From NCBI RefSeq assembly GCF_002285795.1, contig NZ_CP022961.1, positions 2,232,001 through 2,296,000 on the forward strand: DNA of 64,000 nucleotides, written 5' to 3'. Made by a program: the position numbers and the translations under genes. This document shows positions 8,139-16,763 of the stretch, piece after piece (the stretch's first letter is position 1; each line of letters starts with the position of its first letter). This DNA is from Plantactinospora sp. KBS50 (lineage in GTDB: Bacteria; Actinomycetota; Actinomycetes; Mycobacteriales; Micromonosporaceae). The notes under the pieces were generated by a model. That model was not told where the DNA came from. It searched no databases and saw only the letters and a program-made list of their open reading frames with translations.

Positions 8139-9254
8139 GTGAGAGCGGTGATCATCGCGACGGCGGTTGCCTTCCTGGTGTCCCTGTTCGGCACGCCCCT
8201 GGCCATCAAGGGGTTCACCCGGCTGAAGCTCGGCCAGCCGATCCGGATCGACGGGCCACAGACCCACCTGGTCAAGCAGGGCACCCCGACCATGGGCGGG
8301 GTGGTGGTCATCGTGGCCACGGTGATCGCGTACGTCGCCGGACACCTGGCCCTGACCGGCCTGCCGACGGCGCAGATCGCCCAGGTCGGGCCGACCATGA
8401 CGGGGCTGGTGCTGCTGGGCGTGTACGTCTTCAGCGGCGCCATCGGGTTCATCGACGACTTCCTGAAGGTACGGGAGCGGAACAGCGCCGGCCTCAGCGA
8501 GCGGGGCAAGCTGGTCGGCCAGTTGCTGGTCGGGGTGGCGTTCGGGATCGTGGCGCTGGCCTATGAGAGCACCAACGGGCAGACGGTCGCCAGCACCAGC
8601 CTGTCGTTCGTGCGCGACATCGACTGGCTGGACCTGTCCCGGTACGGCGCCGTCGCGGTGTTCGTGGTGCTGGTGCTGGCCACGACCAACGCGGTCAATC
8701 TCACCGACGGGCTGGACGGGTTGGCCGCCGGCGTGTCCGTGATGGTGCTGGTGGCGTACGGGCTGATCGCGTTCTGGCAGTACCGGCACTGGTGCGCCGA
8801 CATCGCGCCCGGCGGCTACAACGCCAGCGGTCTCCAGTACTGCTATCAGGTGCGGGATCCGCTGGAGGTGGCGATGCTGGCCGCCGCGGTGGCCGGGGCG
8901 TTGGTGGGGTTCCTGTGGTGGAACGCCTCTCCGGCGAAGATCATTATGGGTGACACCGGGGCGATGGCGATCGGCGGTCTGATCGCGGCGATGGCGGTGG
9001 CCACCCGTACCGTCCTGTTGTTGCCGATCATCGGCGGGCTCTTTGTGATCATCACGATGTCGCTGGTCATCCAGCGGATCTCCTACAAGACCACCGGTCG
9101 ACGGGTCTTCCTGAACTCCCCGCTGCACCACCACTTCGAGATGAAGGGGTGGAGCGAGGTCAACGTGGCGATCCGGTTCTGGATCATCGGGGGGACGTGC
9201 GCGGTGATCGGGCTGGGCATCTTCTACGGCAACTTCCTCGTCGCGACGAGTTGA
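8139..9254 (+). CDS. mraY: Phospho-N-acetylmuramoyl-pentapeptide-transferase (MraY), outside a dcw cluster
   Basis: 371 residues from GTG 8139. MraY transfers phospho-MurNAc-pentapeptide from UDP to undecaprenyl phosphate, making lipid I on the inner face of the membrane. Signatures present: PTMGG near residue 48, FIDDFLKV (the DD pair) near 108, [10 protein letters not shown] near 186, MGDTGA near 269, and the HHHFE motif in the C-terminal loop ([16 protein letters not shown]). About ten TM helices, full family length. None of the usual neighbours (murE, murF, murD, ftsW, murG) is here; the flanks are an XRE remnant and an HNH gene. The normal dcw copy is therefore presumably elsewhere and this one a paralogue, which would need a genome to confirm. 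The 85-base two-hairpin repeat follows 121 bases downstream. Confidence 0.93.
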   Translation: MRAVIIATAVAFLVSLFGTPLAIKGFTRLKLGQPIRIDGPQTHLVKQGTPTMGGVVVIVATVIAYVAGHLALTGLPTAQIAQVGPTMTGLVLLGVYVFSGAIGFIDDFLKVRERNSAGLSERGKLVGQLLVGVAFGIVALAYESTNGQTVASTSLSFVRDIDWLDLSRYGAVAVFVVLVLATTNAVNLTDGLDGLAAGVSVMVLVAYGLIAFWQYRHWCADIAPGGYNASGLQYCYQVRDPLEVAMLAAAVAGALVGFLWWNASPAKIIMGDTGAMAIGGLIAAMAVATRTVLLLPIIGGLFVIITMSLVIQRISYKTTGRRVFLNSPLHHHFEMKGWSEVNVAIRFWIIGGTCAVIGLGIFYGNFLVATS

Positions 9255-9375
9255 CCGGGCCGTGGCCGTCCGCCGAGACGGCGGCGCTACAGCGGGTCGA
9301 TGACGTGGCCGAACTGGGCGATCGAGCCGGCCCGGTCGACCCGGACACCGCGCCAGGACCGAACGCATCTGTCAC

Positions 9376-9460
9376 GGTTATGCCTGAGAGTCATGAAAAT
9401 GCCTCTCAGGTATAACCGCCAAATATGTTGTCGCAGTCAGCGAGGTCACCGTTCGTGACG
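9376..9460 (+). repeat. Two-hairpin repeat element, copy A
   Basis: The left hairpin is GGTTATGCCTGAGAGTCAT / ATGCCTCTCAGGTATAACC around a GAAA loop, 19-base arms with two mismatches. After a 12-base spacer comes GTCGCAGTCAGCGAGG, then GTCAC-CGTTC-GTGAC, a second small hairpin. Copy B at 56643-56726 shares 85 aligned bases with changes that preserve the first stem. It lies between convergent mraY and the HNH gene, so one role could be bidirectional termination. Confidence 0.85.
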
Positions 9461-9501
9461 GCCAAAGGAATGTGCGGGCACGCGGCTGCGGAACAACGTG
9501 C

Positions 9502-10365
9502 TCAGGTGGTTCGTGCCTCGCGGTACACGTGGGTTCGGTGCCAGTCGAGGTAGGCGCGCTGGGGCGGCAGGGCGTCGGCGGGCAGGAGGAGACGCTCGGC
9601 GAGTGGCGGCCGGCCGAACGCGGCGTGCAGAGCCGGGTCGCTGTCGACCCTGCGGTGCAGGTCGGCGTGGATGTGGATGCGCAGCCCGCCGTTGACGGTG
9701 AGCAGACCGGTGTCGAACGCGACGTCGTGTGTCGGGCAGGCGGTGAGGCCGTTGGCGACGTCGAGGCGTTCATGCGGGTCGCTCGCACGCCACGGTTTGA
9801 TGTGGGAGGCGACGAGCATCCGCGGGGCACGTCGGTCGTCGATGGTCACCGCCAGCCCGCAGAACAAGCAGCGGTGGCCATGGTTGCGCAGTACGTCGCG
9901 GGCAAAGCGATGCTGCCCCACACGCGCCGCGGCGATCAGGAGCACTTCGGTCAGTTCATCGGTCACCCCGGGGTGCTCCGTGTGGACGGCGTCGACAATG
10001 TCGCCGGTGGTCAACTCGTCCTGGCCGAGCAGGATCAGCGGCGCGTCGTCGTGCTCCAGGTACAGGAAGTCGGGCAGTTCGTCGTCCGTGACGCCGACGT
10101 CGCGGGCCGCCCGCACGATGATCCGGTACACGGACGCCAGGTCGTCCTGACCGCCGAGCAGCCGGGCGGCGACCTCCACCTCGTGCCGGGCGCCGTAGCG
10201 GCGGTGGTTGACCAGCAGGCTCGCGGCCAGGCACAGCAGCGTTTCCACCGGGGTGAAGGCGACCTGCCGGCGGCCCTCGACGGCCCACGGCCGGACGAGG
10301 ATCGAGCGCCACTGGGCACGGGCCGCCGACGGGGTGATCGCGAGGTAGTCCGCCGTCGTAGGCAT
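9502..10365 (-). CDS. HNH endonuclease-family protein
   Basis: 287 residues from ATG 10365, chosen for its GGGAGG leader over an upstream ATG at 10383. The C-terminal half holds an HNH nuclease core: HRCLFCG (Cys pair for zinc), the LVASHIKPWR segment with the first catalytic His, NGLTACPTHDVAFDTGLLTV with the second Cys/His/Asn set. This is the SHIKPW subtype often annotated as restriction endonuclease-like. The N-terminal 150 residues, with WRSILVRPWAVEGRRQV, form an uncharacterised domain. No methyltransferase is next to it, so restriction activity is not supported by context. Probably a DNA-cleaving enzyme with unknown target. Confidence 0.85.
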   Translation of the reverse strand: MPTTADYLAITPSAARAQWRSILVRPWAVEGRRQVAFTPVETLLCLAASLLVNHRRYGARHEVEVAARLLGGQDDLASVYRIIVRAARDVGVTDDELPDFLYLEHDDAPLILLGQDELTTGDIVDAVHTEHPGVTDELTEVLLIAAARVGQHRFARDVLRNHGHRCLFCGLAVTIDDRRAPRMLVASHIKPWRASDPHERLDVANGLTACPTHDVAFDTGLLTVNGGLRIHIHADLHRRVDSDPALHAAFGRPPLAERLLLPADALPPQRAYLDWHRTHVYREARTT

Positions 10366-10436
10366 CCACCCTCCCGCGAGCAAGCCGACGGCCCTCAGCG
10401 TAGATCACCGGAGGTGCCGACGCCCTCCGCTGGTCC

Positions 10437-11048
10437 TCAGTGGTCGAGGCCGATCGGTGGGCCGCCCGGACCGGCGGTCCGGCGTACGTCTTCGACGTCG
10501 CGACCGCCGTCGAGTTGCCGTACGGGATCGCCGGCCTGGATCGTCGCGCCGACCAGCACCCGGGCGTTGAGGCCGCGCAGCCGCAGGCGCTTACCCTCCT
10601 CGCTCCAGACGATCTTGTGGGCGTCGCGGCCGAACCGGGCGGCGAACTTGGCGCAGCCGTTGTGCGGCTCTTCGGTCACCTCGATCACGGCCCGGTCGCC
10701 GATCGCCAGGCGGGAACCGGCCGGCAGGGTCTCGACGCTCAGGTCGAGATCGAGGTAGAGCTGATCTCCGGCGAGCGCCCAGGCGTCCCGGTCGGGCCCG
10801 GCGATCAGTTCGACGAACCGGGAGTTGATGACGTTCAGCTGCATCTCGGGGTGCGGTGACCGGTCGACCGTCCGCGAGCTGGGCCGTTGGCTCCAACTGT
10901 CGCCGACCATCCCGGCGACGGGGTCCAACTCGGCCCGGGGCATCAGCTCCCGGGCGTCCACGGCGGGCCGGCGTACGGCCAGTGCCAGGGTGCCGACACC
11001 CCGGGGGGAGCGCCGCACGAGGTGCAGCCCTTCCAGGATCTCGGCCAT
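10437..11048 (-). CDS. MOSC-domain protein
   Basis: 203 residues from ATG 11048 (MAEILEGLHLVRRSPRG). The region SRFVELIAGPDRDAWALAGDQLYLDLDLS... GDRAVIEVTEEPHNGCAKFAARFGRDA follows the MOSC fold, with the conserved Cys in HNGCAKF, the residue thought to bind sulfur or molybdenum cofactor in MOSC proteins. Stand-alone MOSC proteins are proposed to carry sulfur or detoxify hydroxylated bases; which applies here is unknown. It is 71 bases upstream of the HNH gene start on the same strand. The ORF extends upstream, but only with low-complexity Arg/Ser sequence. Confidence 0.8.
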   Translation of the reverse strand: MAEILEGLHLVRRSPRGVGTLALAVRRPAVDARELMPRAELDPVAGMVGDSWSQRPSSRTVDRSPHPEMQLNVINSRFVELIAGPDRDAWALAGDQLYLDLDLSVETLPAGSRLAIGDRAVIEVTEEPHNGCAKFAARFGRDAHKIVWSEEGKRLRLRGLNARVLVGATIQAGDPVRQLDGGRDVEDVRRTAGPGGPPIGLDH

Positions 11049-11090
11049 GGGACGATGACGTACGGCGATGGAGTTTGCCACGATTCGACT

Positions 11091-11252
11091 GTGACCGATG
11101 CGCGCCCGGGTGGTCCAAGCCGTTCTCGAAGCGCGGGATCGTGCCCGGCCGCCGACGAACTCGCCGGCGCCGGCAGCGGCATGCTCACCGTCGGCCCGGT
11201 CGCGCGCTGGCTCGACCAACTCGTCGCGGCCCTCGGCCGAAACGTCCGGTGA
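11091..11252 (+). CDS. Possible 53-residue hypothetical protein
   Basis: GTG 11091 to TGA 11252, divergent from the MOSC gene by 42 bases. The product ends in an amphipathic-looking SGMLTVGPVARWLDQLVAAL helix. No clear Shine-Dalgarno and no family recognised. It fills a gap otherwise empty of genes, but could be a chance ORF. Confidence 0.3.
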   Translation: MTDARPGGPSRSRSAGSCPAADELAGAGSGMLTVGPVARWLDQLVAALGRNVR

Positions 11253-11260
11253 GCCGGACC

Positions 11261-11338
11261 GCCGAGGGCCGCATCGCCGAGGGCCGGGCCGCCGAGGGCC
11301 ACACCGCGAGGGCGGCATCGCCGAGGGCCGCATCGCCG
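11261..11338. repeat. Degenerate 15-bp tandem repeat
   Basis: About five imperfect copies of GCCGAGGGCCGCATC between the small ORF and the convergent acyl-CoA dehydrogenase gene end. Non-coding. Confidence 0.6.
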
Positions 11339-11357
11339 TCGCGGCCGGCGGGCGGCG

Positions 11358-12986
11358 TCAGCCGATCTTCGGGGTGGCCCGGGCGATGATGGCGGAGAAG
11401 TCGACCCCGTCCGGCAGCGTGCCGTACGCCGTACCGTGGTCGCCGCCCAGCCGGGACGCGCAGAAGGCGTCGGCGACGGCCGGGTGTCCGTGGCGTACGA
11501 GCAGTGCACCCTGCAGGACCAGCGCGAGTCGTTCGGCGACGCGGCGGCCCCGCAGTTCGAGGTCGGCGTGGTCGGACAGCTCGGCGCGCAGCCGGCCGGC
11601 GGCGGCGTCCAGCCGGGCGTCGGCTCCGGCGGCGGCCGTCAGCTCCGCCTGGAACGCCTCGATGACCTGGGGTTCCTTCACCAGCGCGCGCAGCACGTCC
11701 AGCGCGGCGACGTTGCCCGAGCCCTCCCAGATCGAGTTCAGCGGCGACTCGCGGAACAGCCGGGGCAGGCCGGACTCCTCGACGTAGCCGTTGCCGCCGA
11801 GGCATTCCAGCGCCTCGGCGGCGTGCGCCGGCCAGCGCTTGCAGACCCAGTACTTGCCCACGGCGAGGGCGAGGCGCTTGAACGCGGTCTCGGTGGCGTC
11901 GCCGCGGGCGGACCGGTCGGTCGCGCCGGCCAGCCGGAGCATGAGTACGGTGGCGGCCTCCGACTCGATCGCGAGGTCGGCCAGGACGTTGCGCATCAGC
12001 GGCTGGTCGACCAGGTAGCGGTCGAAGGCGCGCCGGTGGGTGGCGTGGTGCACCGCGGTGATCACGCCCTGGCGCATGCCGGCCGCCGCCCCGATCACGC
12101 AGTCGAGCCGGGTCAGGTTGACCATGTCCACGATGGTCCGCACGCCGCGGCCCTCGTCGCCGACCCGCCAGGCGGTCGCCTGCCCGTACTCGATTTCGGC
12201 GGAGGCGTTGGACCGGTTGCCGAGCTTGTCCTTCAAGCGCATCAGCCGGATCGGGTTGCGGGTGCCGTCGGGCAGGACGCGGGGGACCAGGAAGCAGGTG
12301 AGCCCGCCGGGCGCCTGGGCGAGGGTGAGGAACACGTCGCACATCGGGGCCGAGGTGAACCACTTGTGCCCGACGAGCCGGTAGCTGCCGTCGGGCTGCG
12401 GGTGCGCGGCGGTGGTGTTGGCGCGTACGTCGGAGCCGCCCTGCTTCTCGGTCATCGACATGCCGGCCAGCAGTCCGCGCTTGCCCAGCGGCGGCCGCAG
12501 CCCGAAGTCGTACGAGCGGGCGGTCAGCAGCGGCTCGTACCGGGCGGCCAGTTCGGGAGCGTGTCGCAGCGCCGGTACGGCGGCGTAGGCCATCGAGATC
12601 GGGCAGCCGTGGCCGGCGTCGGGCCGCCAGGTGTAGAACTTGGCGGCCCGGGCCACGTGCGCGCCGGGCCGGTCGTCGGCCCACGGCGCGGCGTGCAGGC
12701 CGTGCTCGACCGCCACCCGCATCAGCTCGTGCCAGGCCGGGTGGAACTCCACCTCGTCGATCCGGTGGCCGTACCGGTCGTGGCTGCGCAGCACCGGCGG
12801 GTGCTCGTTGGCCAGCCGCCCGTGTTCGAGCGCCGGCTCGGCGCCGCCCAGCCGGCCGAGTTCGTGCAGTTCGGCGGCGGCCCAGCCGGCGCCCTCCCGG
12901 GCCAGGCCGTCCAGCAGCGCCGGGTCGTCCGCGGTGTCGTAACCGACCAGCGGTGGTACCTGGTTGAACACCTCGTGTGTGGTCAT
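11358..12986 (-). CDS. Acyl-CoA dehydrogenase-family protein, AidB-like
   Basis: 542 residues from ATG 12986. It follows the AidB subgroup: the opening FNQVPPLVGYD, KFYTWRPDAGHGCPISMAYA near 120, the flavin-binding MTEKQGGSDVR near 182, GHKWFTSAPMCDVFLTLA, LKDKLGNRSNASAEIEY, the IGAAAGMRQG helix and the C-terminal YVEESGLPRLFRESPLNSIWEGSGN. AidB binds FAD and DNA and belongs to the alkylation response in E. coli; related actinobacterial proteins may be true dehydrogenases. The TetR gene lies immediately upstream on the same strand and, once its frameshift is repaired, overlaps this start by ATGA, so the two form an operon presumably autoregulated through the operator at 13590. Confidence 0.88.
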   Translation of the reverse strand: MTTHEVFNQVPPLVGYDTADDPALLDGLAREGAGWAAAELHELGRLGGAEPALEHGRLANEHPPVLRSHDRYGHRIDEVEFHPAWHELMRVAVEHGLHAAPWADDRPGAHVARAAKFYTWRPDAGHGCPISMAYAAVPALRHAPELAARYEPLLTARSYDFGLRPPLGKRGLLAGMSMTEKQGGSDVRANTTAAHPQPDGSYRLVGHKWFTSAPMCDVFLTLAQAPGGLTCFLVPRVLPDGTRNPIRLMRLKDKLGNRSNASAEIEYGQATAWRVGDEGRGVRTIVDMVNLTRLDCVIGAAAGMRQGVITAVHHATHRRAFDRYLVDQPLMRNVLADLAIESEAATVLMLRLAGATDRSARGDATETAFKRLALAVGKYWVCKRWPAHAAEALECLGGNGYVEESGLPRLFRESPLNSIWEGSGNVAALDVLRALVKEPQVIEAFQAELTAAAGADARLDAAAGRLRAELSDHADLELRGRRVAERLALVLQGALLVRHGHPAVADAFCASRLGGDHGTAYGTLPDGVDFSAIIARATPKIG

Positions 12987-13581
12987 GGTGCTACTCCCAG
13001 CGCGCGGTGGAGGAAGGTGGTCAGGTCGGGGATGGTGCGCGGGCCGGCGACCCGGCGGCCAGCGGGCCGACCATGGCCTCGGCCAGCGCGCCGACCAGCG
13101 CGGTGGCGGCCAGGTCGGGGTCCTGCGGGGGCAGTTCGCCGCTCGCCACGCCCGCGGCGACGTGCCCGGCGAGCAGCCGGGCGTACGCGCGCCGGAAGAC
13201 CAGCCGCTCGGCGTCGACGGCCGGGTCGACCGGCTCGGCGAGCAGGGCGTACGCCAGCCGTGGGGACTGTAGGGCGCGGCCGCAGAACGTCTCGATGACC
13301 GCGGCCACCCGCGCGGCGACGGTGGTTTCGGCCGCCGCGGCGCGGGCGACGGCGTCGACCTCGCGCTGTGCGGCGGTGCGGAATACCTCGGCGAACAGGT
13401 CGGCCTTGGTGGGGAAGTGGCGGTAGACGCTGCCGGTCGCCAGCCCGGCCCGCTCGGCGATGGTGGCGACCGAGCAGCCGGCGTAGCCGTGCTCGGCCAT
13501 GATCTCCAGGGCGGCGGCGACGATCCGCTCGCGCGACGCGCTCAGCCGCGCCCTGACCCGCTCGGTGCTCCGGTAGACCAC
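12983..13581 (-). CDS. TetR-family regulator, frameshifted near C terminus
   Basis: Starts at GTG 13581 (VVYRSTERVRARLSASRERI). The N-terminal HTH is standard: IVAAALEIMAEHGYAGCSVA, then TIAERAGLATGSVYRHFPTKADLF. As sequenced it stops at 13021 with a poor tail (GSPARAPSPT). Adding one base near 13040-13056 instead gives GPRTIPDLTTFLHRALGVAP, a typical TetR C terminus, and ends in a TGA that overlaps the ATG of the acyl-CoA dehydrogenase gene as ATGA. That restored coupling strongly suggests a sequence error rather than a real truncation. About 199 residues. It likely represses its own operon through the inverted repeat nine bases upstream of its start. Confidence 0.82.
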
Positions 13582-13589
13582 ACCAAGGA

Positions 13590-13605
13590 TTGAACCACCA
13601 TTCAA
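13590..13605. promoter_or_regulatory. Candidate TetR operator
   Basis: Inverted repeat TTGAA-CCACCA-TTCAA immediately upstream of the TetR start; a further TTCAA-CCC-TTGA follows and overlaps it. Position and symmetry suit autorepression. Confidence 0.55.
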
Positions 13606-13655
13606 CCCTTGACGGCCAGGGCGGCCGGCCGGGGAGCGTCGACGGCAGGGGGAAG

Positions 13656-13708
13656 GCCGCCGGTCGGGGGCGTGCCGCCGGTCGGGGGCGTGCCGCCGGC
13701 GGGGGCGG
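13656..13708. repeat. 18-bp tandem repeat
   Basis: Two perfect copies and one partial copy of GCCGCCGGTCGGGGGCGT between the TetR start and the end of the PucR-type gene. Non-coding. Confidence 0.75.
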
Positions 13709-13727
13709 AAGCCCGCCGGCGCCCCGG

Positions 13728-14851
13728 TCAGCCGGGCGGCTCCGCGCCGCCGGCCTGCCGGCACAGCCACCACAGCGACACGGCGTCGAAGACGCCGCCG
13801 GGGTCCAGGCCGGTGGCCGAGCAGAGCGCGTTGACGCGATTGCGTACGGTGTTCGGGTGGACGAACGCCGCCCGCGCGGCGCGGTTGGCGTCCCGGCCGT
13901 GTTCGAGCCAGAGCCGCACGGTGTGCAGGATCGCCTCGCGGTGCGCGCCCAGCGTGGCCAGCGCCGCCCGGTGCCGGTCGACCAGGGCCGCCCCGAGGTC
14001 GGGGCGTTCCAGCAGCGCGGCCACGGGCGCCAGGTCGGCGACGTGCACGGTGCCGGCGCGGCCCAGCGTCATCGCGGCCCCGGTCGCCGCGGACGCCAGC
14101 CGGCGTAGCTGGGGCACCTCGCGCACGTCCCCCGGCCCGGCGACGCCCATCGCGATGCCCGCCCCGGCGTCGCCGCCGGGCATCCGCGAGGCCACCAGGA
14201 CGAGCTTTCCGTCGTCGACCCCCAGCACCCGGGCCGGCGCAGGCAGGACCGCACCCAGCCGATCGCCTCGGGATCGCGGGCCACGCCCACCCAGACCCCG
14301 TCCGGGCCGATCCCCAGGTCGGCGGCGGCCAGCACGGCGGCCGAGCCGCCCTGCAGCAGCCGGCGGACCACCTCGTCGTCGTGATCCCGGCGGGGCAGGC
14401 GGCCCGGGACCTCGGCCGCCCGGTGCGCGGCGAGCAGCCGCTGCCGGACCGCCTCGGCCCAGTCGTCGTAGAGTTCGTGCGCCTGGAGCAGCAGCGTGCT
14501 GTCGACCGCGAGTTCGCGGGCCAGCGCGCCCGTCTCGGCCCAGATCCGGCGCGCGGCGATGTGGATGGCGGCCAGCACCTCGGAGATCGGGATGCCCTGC
14601 TGGGCGCGGGTGACCGCGAGGTCCTCGACGAAGGCGAGTTCCGCCTCGGTCGGCCCGCGCCGGGCCGCGATGGCCCGGGTGGCCGCGGTCATCAGGTCCC
14701 GGGTGTGCCGGGCCACATCGGCGGCGTCGAGGGTGGCCAGCACCCGGCTTGAGGCCCGTACGTCGCGGACGGCCTCGGACAGCAGCCTCGGCGTGGCGGA
14801 GACCGACTCGATGAGCGCGACGATCTCGTCCCAGTTCGCTGCATCGCTCAC
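13728..14851 (-). CDS. PucR/CdaR-type transcriptional regulator, frameshifted
   Basis: GTG 14851 opens VSDAANWDEIVALIESVSAT; an N-terminal sensing region follows with RRGPTEAELAFVEDLAV and QGIPISEVLAAIHIAARRIW. The frame is lost at the CCCGGG run 14228-14233; adding one base continues into LGVDDGKLVLVASRMPGG and finally the C-terminal HTH_30 domain, LEHGRDANRAARAAFVHPNTVRNRVNAL, the signature of PucR/CdaR regulators. About 374 residues when joined, normal for the family. Its start is 136 bases from the divergent ThDP operon, which it probably controls. PucR-type regulators typically respond to the substrate of the adjacent catabolic pathway. Confidence 0.82.
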
Positions 14852-14987
14852 CGGCCCGATTGTGCCCCCTGCTTGTGGCGCGTCACAACGAGCCGGCCGC
14901 CGCTGGGCGGCAGGTCCAAGACACATCGGGGCCGGGACGCCTAGGTTTCCTGTCCGCGGCCACAACGTCGACAAGGGGGCTCGGTAG

Positions 14988-16763
14988 ATGTCCAAGGGCA
15001 TGACCGGTGGTGAGCTGATCGCGCGGATGCTCGCCGCGGAAGGGGTCGAGGACCTCTTCGGGATCATCGACGGGACGTACTTCGGGCTGTACCGGGCGCT
15101 GGCCGGGGCGGGCATCACGCTGCACTCGCCGCGGCACGAGGCGGCCGCCGCGCACATGGCCGGCGCGTACGCGCGGCTGACCGGCCGGCTCGGCGTGGTG
15201 ATGGCCTCCAACGGTCCCGGCGTGGCGAACGTGCTGCCCGGGGTGGCGGTGGAGGAGGGCGAGGGCAACCGCGTCCTGCTCATCACCTCCGCCCGCCGGG
15301 TCGGGGTGGGCCACCCGGACCGCGGCGGCGCGTACCAGTACTTCGACCAGTCGGCGGTGATCGGGCCGATGTCGAAGTGGTCCGGGTACGTGCCGTCGGC
15401 CGACCGCATCCCCGAACTGCTGCGCCGGGCGCTGCGGATCTGCTTCACCGGCCGGCCCGGCGTCGTGCACCTGGACGTGCCGGAGGATCTCATCAACGGG
15501 CCGACCGGCCTTGGCCCGGACGCGGTCCGCCCGCCCCACACGTACCGCCGGGTCGCGCCGCTGCAACCCGACCCGGTGCTCGTCGACCGGGCGGCCCAGC
15601 TGCTGGCGGCGGCGGCCCAACCGGTCATCCACGCCGGTTCCGGGGTCTACCACGCGGGCGCCGAGGCGGAGCTGGCGCGGCTGGCCGACCTGCTCGCCGC
15701 CCCCGTCACCACGTCCTGGGCGGCCCGCGGCGCGCTGCCGGAGAGCCGGCGCGAGGCCATCCCGATGACCGCGCTCGACCTCAACGACAAGGTCCGCTCC
15801 GCCGCCGACGTGGTCCTCGTCGTCGGCTCCCGGCTGGGCGAGACCGACTGGTGGGGCAAGGCCCCGAACTGGGGTCCGCCGGGGCGGCAACGCACGATCC
15901 AGATCGACGTCGACGAGGAGCGCGTCGGCGTCAACAAGCCCGTGGAGATCGCGCTGGTGGCCGACGCCCGGGAGGCGCTGCGCGCGCTGGCCGACGCGGT
16001 CGCCGCGCTGGACGTACCGAACCGGGCCGAGCGGCTCGACCGGCTCGACGGTTGGCAGGCGGCCAGGGCGGAGGTGCGGGCCAAGCTCGACAAGCCGCTG
16101 GCCCCGGCCGCGTCCGCCGCGCCCGTGCATCCCGGGTCGGTGGCGGCGGTCGCCCAGGAGATCATGCCCGAGGACACGGTGTGGGTCTTCGACGGCGGCA
16201 ACACCGTCGTCTGGGCGAACTTCTACCACGAGGCCCGGGTGCCGCGGTCCATCCTCTCGACGTTCAAGTTCGGCATGCTCGGCGCCGGCCTCGGGCAGGC
16301 GCTCGGCGCCGCGGCCGCCGCGCCGGACCGGCGGGTGTGCTGCCTGATCGGTGACGGCGCGTTCGGCATGCACGCCAGCGAGATCGAGTCCGCGGTCCGG
16401 CTCGACCTGCCGATCGTCTTCGTGGTCTTCGTCGACGGCCAGTGGGGCATGGTCAAGATGAGTCAACAGATCGCCGCGGCGCCCCTGGCGACCGTCGTGC
16501 GCAAGGTGGTCTGGAACGCCTCGCTGCCCGATGATCAGGTCGTGTACGCGGACTTCGAGGCGTGCCGGTACGACCAGCTCGCGACGGCGCTCGGCGCGCA
16601 CGGCGAGTACGTCACGTCCGCAACGGACCTGCGCGCCGCGCTGGAGCGGGCGAGGGACTGCGGCGGTCCCGCGGTCGTGCACGTGCAGGTCGACAATGTC
16701 GGGCACATGTGGGCGCCCGGGCTGCGGGCGTTCAAGAAGATGCACCAGGAGCCGAAGGGGTGA
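14988..16763 (+). CDS. Thiamine diphosphate-dependent enzyme (acetolactate synthase/decarboxylase superfamily)
   Basis: 591 residues from ATG 14988. Three-domain ThDP fold: N-terminal PYR domain with catalytic Glu51 in SPRHEAAAAHMA and MASNGPGVANVLPGV; central domain with PVIHAGSGV; C-terminal PP domain with GDGAFGMHASEIESA from about residue 454. The usual ThDP motif ends in NN about 26 residues later; here that position reads FVVFVDGQWG, so NN is replaced by VD, with Asp the probable Mg ligand. Family members do decarboxylation or carboligation of 2-oxo acids; the substrate is unknown. It heads an operon with two NAD-dependent oxidoreductases and a BASS transporter, stop codon overlapping the next start. 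Confidence 0.88.
   Translation: MSKGMTGGELIARMLAAEGVEDLFGIIDGTYFGLYRALAGAGITLHSPRHEAAAAHMAGAYARLTGRLGVVMASNGPGVANVLPGVAVEEGEGNRVLLITSARRVGVGHPDRGGAYQYFDQSAVIGPMSKWSGYVPSADRIPELLRRALRICFTGRPGVVHLDVPEDLINGPTGLGPDAVRPPHTYRRVAPLQPDPVLVDRAAQLLAAAAQPVIHAGSGVYHAGAEAELARLADLLAAPVTTSWAARGALPESRREAIPMTALDLNDKVRSAADVVLVVGSRLGETDWWGKAPNWGPPGRQRTIQIDVDEERVGVNKPVEIALVADAREALRALADAVAALDVPNRAERLDRLDGWQAARAEVRAKLDKPLAPAASAAPVHPGSVAAVAQEIMPEDTVWVFDGGNTVVWANFYHEARVPRSILSTFKFGMLGAGLGQALGAAAAAPDRRVCCLIGDGAFGMHASEIESAVRLDLPIVFVVFVDGQWGMVKMSQQIAAAPLATVVRKVVWNASLPDDQVVYADFEACRYDQLATALGAHGEYVTSATDLRAALERARDCGGPAVVHVQVDNVGHMWAPGLRAFKKMHQEPKG

Noticed and set aside
9502-10365. HNH gene as part of a restriction-modification or defence island
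   Set aside because: No methyltransferase, helicase or toxin-antitoxin partner adjoins; the neighbours are mraY and a MOSC protein.
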